In this document: positions 23,601 to 27,046 of the stretch, piece after piece
Layout: each line of letters starts with the position of its first letter
How positions within the stretch are numbered: position 1 is the stretch's first letter
Source: Phycisphaerales bacterium UBA2266
GTDB taxonomy: Bacteria; Planctomycetota; Phycisphaerae; Sedimentisphaerales; Anaerobacaceae
Direction: 5' to 3'
DNA length: 27,046 nucleotides
Assembly (NCBI GenBank): GCA_002347125.1
Contig: DDXG01000361.1
Span: 35,683-62,728 of the forward strand
Program-made: the position numbers and the translations under genes
The notes under the pieces: generated by a model
Database searches by the model: none
What the model was told of the DNA's origin: nothing
Seen by the model: the letters and a program-made list of their open reading frames with translations, nothing else

Positions 23601-23924
23601 ATGGTCAATCCTACGACGAACATCAATCCACTCCAGGGTCCGATCGCGACGCCGGGTTCACTGGCGGCCAAGACCGGCGGCGCTGAGGCCAGCGAGGGTC
23701 CATTCTCCAAGGCGGTCGACGCGGTCGGCAAGTATCTTTCCCACGTGGACAGCCTCCAGGCCGGGTCCGATGTCTCAATCAAGGAGCTGCTGGCGGGCAA
23801 AAACGAGGACATCAACACCGTCGTCGCCGCGGTGGCGAAGGCGGACATGAGCTTCAAGCTGCTCGTCGGCGTCCGCAATAAGCTGATTGAGGCCTACCAG
23901 AAGACCATGAATATGCCCATCTAG
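23601..23924 (+). CDS. fliE: Flagellar hook-basal body complex protein FliE
   Basis: Predicted 107-residue protein of normal FliE length. The N-terminus is variable; the conserved C-terminal part reads FSKAVDAVGKYLSHVDSLQAGSDVSIKELLAGKNEDINTVVAAVAKADMSFKLLVGVRNKLIEAYQKTMNMPI, shown here as a residue description of about 35-107. The NEDINTV and RNKLIEAYQ elements are family hallmarks. FliE joins the MS ring to the proximal rod and is the first exported component. AAGGAAG lies eight bases before the ATG. It is the third gene of the operon. Confidence 0.93.
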   Translation: MVNPTTNINPLQGPIATPGSLAAKTGGAEASEGPFSKAVDAVGKYLSHVDSLQAGSDVSIKELLAGKNEDINTVVAAVAKADMSFKLLVGVRNKLIEAYQKTMNMPI

Positions 23925-23953
23925 CCCACGGACCGATTCGGAGTTGACAGGCC

Positions 23954-25501
23954 TTGGTGGAGTTCCTGCACAAAACACGAGCGATCTGGGACGGCATCAG
24001 CATCGTCCAGAGGGCACTGCTGGTCGCGCTGGTGCTGGCGATGGCGGGGATGTCGGCGGTGCTCGTTTACTGGGCCAGGCGCCCGGATATGCGTCTGCTC
24101 TATTGCGAGCTATCCCCGGAGGACGCCGCCAAGATCACGGACAGAATCGCCGAACGCGGCCTGTGTTATGAGCTGCGCAGCGGCGGCACCGCGATCTATG
24201 TGCCGCAGGAACATGTACACCAGCTTCGCCTGGACATGGCCAAGGACGGGCTTCCCCTGGGCGAACAAAGCGGCTACCGCATCTTCGAGAAGGAGAAGAT
24301 CGGCGTCAGCCCGTTTGTTCAGAACGTCAATCTCAAACGGGCGCTGCAGGAGGAGCTGGCCAAGAGCATTCAGATGATCGACGGTATCGTCCACGCCCGA
24401 CTGCACATCGTCGCGGGCGAGCAGACGGCGTTCGCGGTCGGCGGCGTTCAGACCAGCGCCGCGGTCGTCCTCAAGCTCAAGCCCGGGTACAAGATCAGCG
24501 CGACGAACGTGGCGGCCATCACGCATCTTGTCGGCGGCGCCGTCGAGGGCCTTCGGCCCGACGCGGTAACCATTGTGGACAGCCAGGGGCAACTGCTCAG
24601 CCGCAGGGCCGACGCGGGAGTGAGCGCCGGCGGCGCTGAGACGGTGCATGACTTCCGCGAACGGGTGGAGACAAGCCTCTCGTCCAAGGTCGAGGATATG
24701 CTGACCCTGGTCCTGGGGCCCAACCGCGCGTCGGTTCGCGTCAGCGCCGTCATTGATATGAACAGCGTCAGCACGGTCAAGGAGACGTACGACCCGACGG
24801 GCAAGGTGATCACCAGCGAGGAGATCACCAGCGGCCAAGAGCCGGTAGCGGGCGGTGGAGCGGGGCAGACGGGCACAGGGGGCATGAAGAAGGACGAGAC
24901 CATCAAGACCGAATACGAGGTCGGCAAGACGGTCACGCAGGAGACGATTCTTCCCGGTTCGATCAAGTCGCTCTCGGTGGCGGCGTTCGTGGATCTGTCG
25001 CTGGATGATCCGAACCCGGCGGAATCCGGCCAGGCCGCCGGCAAGCTCATGCAGGTTGAAGACGTTCAGGAGATCATCAAGAATGCTCTGGGCCTGACGG
25101 ATACCTCGGCCGTCAAGGTTATCGATGTGAAGTTCAGTCGAGCCACGGGCCTGCCGGTGGAAGAGCAAGGCGGAGGACTGACGAACTACCTAGAGATCGC
25201 CCGGCAGGCGTCGATGGGCACCATGGCCGTCTGCGCCCTTGTCGCGTTTCGGTTGCTTGCCGGTCCGAGAAGGAAGGCTGCGAAGGGCAAGGCCGCACGC
25301 AGAGCCCAGGGCGAGGGCGCCGGAGACGGTATGGTCGTGGCGGCAATCGGCGCCGATTCGGCGGCGATGGCCGCTCTGCCCGGCGGCCCGGACGGACAAG
25401 GCGAACAGGTCGCGGTCCGCCGCCGGATTGCCACGGCGCTCAAGGAGGACCCGGAACGTGTCAGGCAGTTGTTCGCAAGTTGGCTGGAGGAAAGGAGTTA
25501 G
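23954..25501 (+). CDS. fliF: Flagellar MS-ring protein FliF
   Basis: Predicted 515-residue inner-membrane protein, slightly shorter than enterobacterial FliF (about 550). The first membrane segment is at about 20-40 (ALLVALVLAMAGMSAVLVYW). The periplasmic ring-building motifs follow: LYCELSPEDAAKITDRIAERG, LDMAKDGLPLGEQSGYRIFEKE and NLKRALQEELAKSIQMIDGI. A Gly-rich linker lies near 300, the second membrane segment at about 418-437, and the C-terminus (EEDPERVRQLFASWLEE) is the FliG-binding tail. The start is TTG at 23954, with a GTG as the next codon, so 23957 is equally possible; GGAG lies ten bases before the TTG. FliF forms the MS ring on which rotor and export gate assemble. The fliG ATG comes two bases after its stop. 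Confidence 0.95.
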   Translation: MVEFLHKTRAIWDGISIVQRALLVALVLAMAGMSAVLVYWARRPDMRLLYCELSPEDAAKITDRIAERGLCYELRSGGTAIYVPQEHVHQLRLDMAKDGLPLGEQSGYRIFEKEKIGVSPFVQNVNLKRALQEELAKSIQMIDGIVHARLHIVAGEQTAFAVGGVQTSAAVVLKLKPGYKISATNVAAITHLVGGAVEGLRPDAVTIVDSQGQLLSRRADAGVSAGGAETVHDFRERVETSLSSKVEDMLTLVLGPNRASVRVSAVIDMNSVSTVKETYDPTGKVITSEEITSGQEPVAGGGAGQTGTGGMKKDETIKTEYEVGKTVTQETILPGSIKSLSVAAFVDLSLDDPNPAESGQAAGKLMQVEDVQEIIKNALGLTDTSAVKVIDVKFSRATGLPVEEQGGGLTNYLEIARQASMGTMAVCALVAFRLLAGPRRKAAKGKAARRAQGEGAGDGMVVAAIGADSAAMAALPGGPDGQGEQVAVRRRIATALKEDPERVRQLFASWLEERS

Positions 25502-25503
25502 AG

Positions 25504-26499
25504 ATGGTGCTGATGGGTAAGCAGAAAGCGGCGATGTTGCTGATGAGCCTGGATATGTCGACGGCGACCGAACTGATCAAGGGTCTCGGCCCCGAAGCGG
25601 TGCAGGCCATCGCCGTGGAAATGGCGTACATGGACGCGTCGGGCCTGAGAAACAGCCACCAGAGTGAAGAAGTAGCCAGGCAATTCTGTGAGTCGCTCGG
25701 CAGCCGTCCAACGTTCCATTTGAAGAGTTTCCTGCGCCACGCTTTGATGAGCACTGTGGGCCAGGAACAGGCCGAACATATTCAGAAGCAACTCCAGACC
25801 CTAGTGCGGCGACGCGATCCCTTCCTGCCGATCCGGACGGCCTCGCCTGCGGCCATCAGCAAGGCGCTGGACGGGGAACATCCGCAGGTCGCGGCGGTGG
25901 TCCTGTCGGAGCTTGACCCGAGGGTCAGTTCCCAAGTGCTTGGGACCCTGGGCGAAGGAGTCCGTCTAAGCGTTATTGCGCGGATGACCCGCGCCGAACA
26001 GATGACATCAGAGGCCAGAGGCCACATTGCCGAGACTGTGTGTGACCGGCTCAAGTCGCTACCCGGCGACCGCGACGGCGGCCTGGACCCGCGAGATGCG
26101 ACGCTGCGCAAGGTGGCGGTGATTCTGCGAAACCTCGGCAAAGACCTGCGTGACGGCCTGCTCGAGGCCATTGGAGAGAAAGACACGCAGACCAGCCAAG
26201 CGGTGGCGCTACTGATGGTGGTCTGGGACGATATTCTCCACGTCACGGACCGTTCGCTTCAGGAAGCCCTGCGGGGCATCGACTCGCAGAAACTAGCGTT
26301 GGCATTGCACAAGGCCGACGAGGCCATCGTCCGGAAGATCCGTGCGAATATCTCGGAACGCATGGCCCAATCGCTCGATGAAGAGGCCTCGTTGATGTCG
26401 AGTCCGACACGAGAGGACGCGATCCGGGCGAGGGAAGATGTGGTTCACGCCCTTCGTGAAGCCAACGAAAAGGGCGCACTGACATTTATGGAAGACTAG
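25504..26499 (+). CDS. fliG: Flagellar motor switch protein FliG
   Basis: Predicted 331-residue rotor protein of normal length. The middle domain has the EHPQ motif (E125-Q128, DGEHPQVAAVVLSELDP) that contacts FliM. The C-terminal torque domain keeps DILHVTDRSLQEALRGID and a charged helix: R286 matches Arg281 of E. coli and E293-E294 take the place of Asp288-Asp289. The E. coli Lys264 position appears to be His, followed directly by Lys. FliG couples the stator to rotation and joins the FliF tail to FliM. The start at 25504 is set by AGGAG six bases upstream, which itself overlaps the end of fliF. The same frame is open eight codons further upstream, inside fliF, but without a better ribosome binding site. 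fliH begins two bases after the stop. Confidence 0.95.
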   Translation: MVLMGKQKAAMLLMSLDMSTATELIKGLGPEAVQAIAVEMAYMDASGLRNSHQSEEVARQFCESLGSRPTFHLKSFLRHALMSTVGQEQAEHIQKQLQTLVRRRDPFLPIRTASPAAISKALDGEHPQVAAVVLSELDPRVSSQVLGTLGEGVRLSVIARMTRAEQMTSEARGHIAETVCDRLKSLPGDRDGGLDPRDATLRKVAVILRNLGKDLRDGLLEAIGEKDTQTSQAVALLMVVWDDILHVTDRSLQEALRGIDSQKLALALHKADEAIVRKIRANISERMAQSLDEEASLMSSPTREDAIRAREDVVHALREANEKGALTFMED

Positions 26500-26501
26500 C
26501 A

Positions 26502-27046
26502 ATGGACACAGCGGCGGCAGTGACGGTTGACGGGGAGGTCGGGCCGGTTTGCCTGCTCGATGGGTATTGCCTGGAGTTCGCAAGCGGCCGGCGGACCCGG
26601 GAGGAAGCGGCCCAGATGGCGGAGGACATGGAGCGTCGGGCGGCGATGTTCGAGCAGGCCCGCCGAGGTCTCGATGCCGTCACCGTTGAGTTGCGGAACT
26701 ACCAGGAGAACGTGTTTTCAACGCACCGCAAGGAAATTGCGAAGCTCTCGGTGGAGATCGCCCGCCGCGTGTTGTCGCAGCAGGTCAATGCGGGTGATTA
26801 CAGAATTGAGGCGATCATAGCCGAGGCGGTCGGTCATTTGTCCGGCGGCCGGGATATGGTGGTCCATGTGAACCCGGAAGATCTGGCGGCCTGCAGGAAG
26901 GCGCTTGCCGAGGGGGGGACGGACCTGCCGCAAGGGCTGCGCTTCGCAGCCGACAACCGGCTGGGTCGGGCCGAGTGTCGCGTCGAGAGCGAGAAGGGAA
27001 TGGTCGAATCGCTGATTGAGTCGCATCTGGAGCAGATTGCCAAGGC
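26502..27046 (+). CDS. fliH: Flagellar assembly protein FliH (3' end outside window)
   Basis: 181 codons are visible and the frame is open at the right edge. The central part is a long helical region with charged heptads (REEAAQMAEDMERRAAMFEQARRGLDAVTVEL). It is followed by the FliH/YscL domain (EIAKLSVEIARRVLSQQV, MVVHVNPEDLAAC) and the conserved C-terminal pattern LGRAECRVESEKGMVESLIESHLEQI. FliH binds the export ATPase FliI and keeps it at the gate. The next gene would be expected to be fliI. GGAAG lies seven bases before the ATG, which comes two bases after the fliG stop, so translation is probably coupled. Confidence 0.9.
   Translation, partial: MDTAAAVTVDGEVGPVCLLDGYCLEFASGRRTREEAAQMAEDMERRAAMFEQARRGLDAVTVELRNYQENVFSTHRKEIAKLSVEIARRVLSQQVNAGDYRIEAIIAEAVGHLSGGRDMVVHVNPEDLAACRKALAEGGTDLPQGLRFAADNRLGRAECRVESEKGMVESLIESHLEQIAK

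Noticed and set aside
24110..25168. Minus-strand 352-codon frame
   Set aside because: Antisense shadow of fliF.
1..27046. CRISPR arrays, tRNA or rRNA genes, insertion-sequence transposases
   Set aside because: No regularly spaced direct repeats, tRNA-like cloverleaf or rRNA segments, and no transposase or integrase gene were recognised by eye.

Overview
The window looks like chromosomal DNA from a GC-rich, motile, Gram-negative-type heterotroph. My best guess is the Planctomycetes/Phycisphaerae (PVC) lineage. That rests on the mix of a Tat-exported Gfo/Idh/MocA oxidoreductase, a Tat-exported type I sulfatase, a sodium:solute symporter, secreted glycosidase and beta-helix proteins, TPR-rich glycosyltransferases and a sigma-54/sigma-28 controlled flagellum. 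It is an inference from gene content; no rRNA or tRNA gene is present to confirm it.

Positions 1-4061 carry the 5' part of a divergent cytochrome bd-type oxidase subunit I gene (minus, running off the left edge), a MATE exporter (plus) and a sodium:solute symporter (minus) whose 3' end overlaps the MATE gene. Positions 4173-10982 look like a carbohydrate-degradation block: a secreted clan GH-A-like glycosidase, a secreted right-handed beta-helix protein and a Tat-exported Gfo/Idh/MocA protein on the plus strand, with a Tat-exported sulfatase converging on them. The gap between the last two genes (9253-9575) holds a terminator, three consecutive hairpins and a 9-bp tandem repeat, which looks like a REP/MITE-type insertion.

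From about 11250 to the right edge the window is a flagellar island. It contains an NtrC-family sigma-54 activator, a FlgM-like anti-sigma factor, two small unknown proteins, a TPR/O-GlcNAc-transferase-like enzyme (GT41), fliS, a compact flagellin gene, a GT4-type glycosyltransferase, a TPR/GT9-like glycosyltransferase, fliK, and then the start of the operon flgB-flgC-fliE-fliF-fliG-fliH, cut by the right edge.

The regulatory sites fit a flagellar hierarchy. There are -24/-12 (sigma-54) promoters in front of the activator, fliK and flgB, and sigma-28-like promoters of shared pattern (T[A/C]AAGTYY-N11-nnCGAnAA) in front of the flgM-like gene and flagellin. Three glycosyltransferases of different folds surround flagellin and fliS, and one is apparently cotranscribed with fliK. 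The most interesting reading is a flagellin or hook O-glycosylation module tied to flagellar assembly. Its GT41 enzyme has Asn where the family normally has a conserved His.
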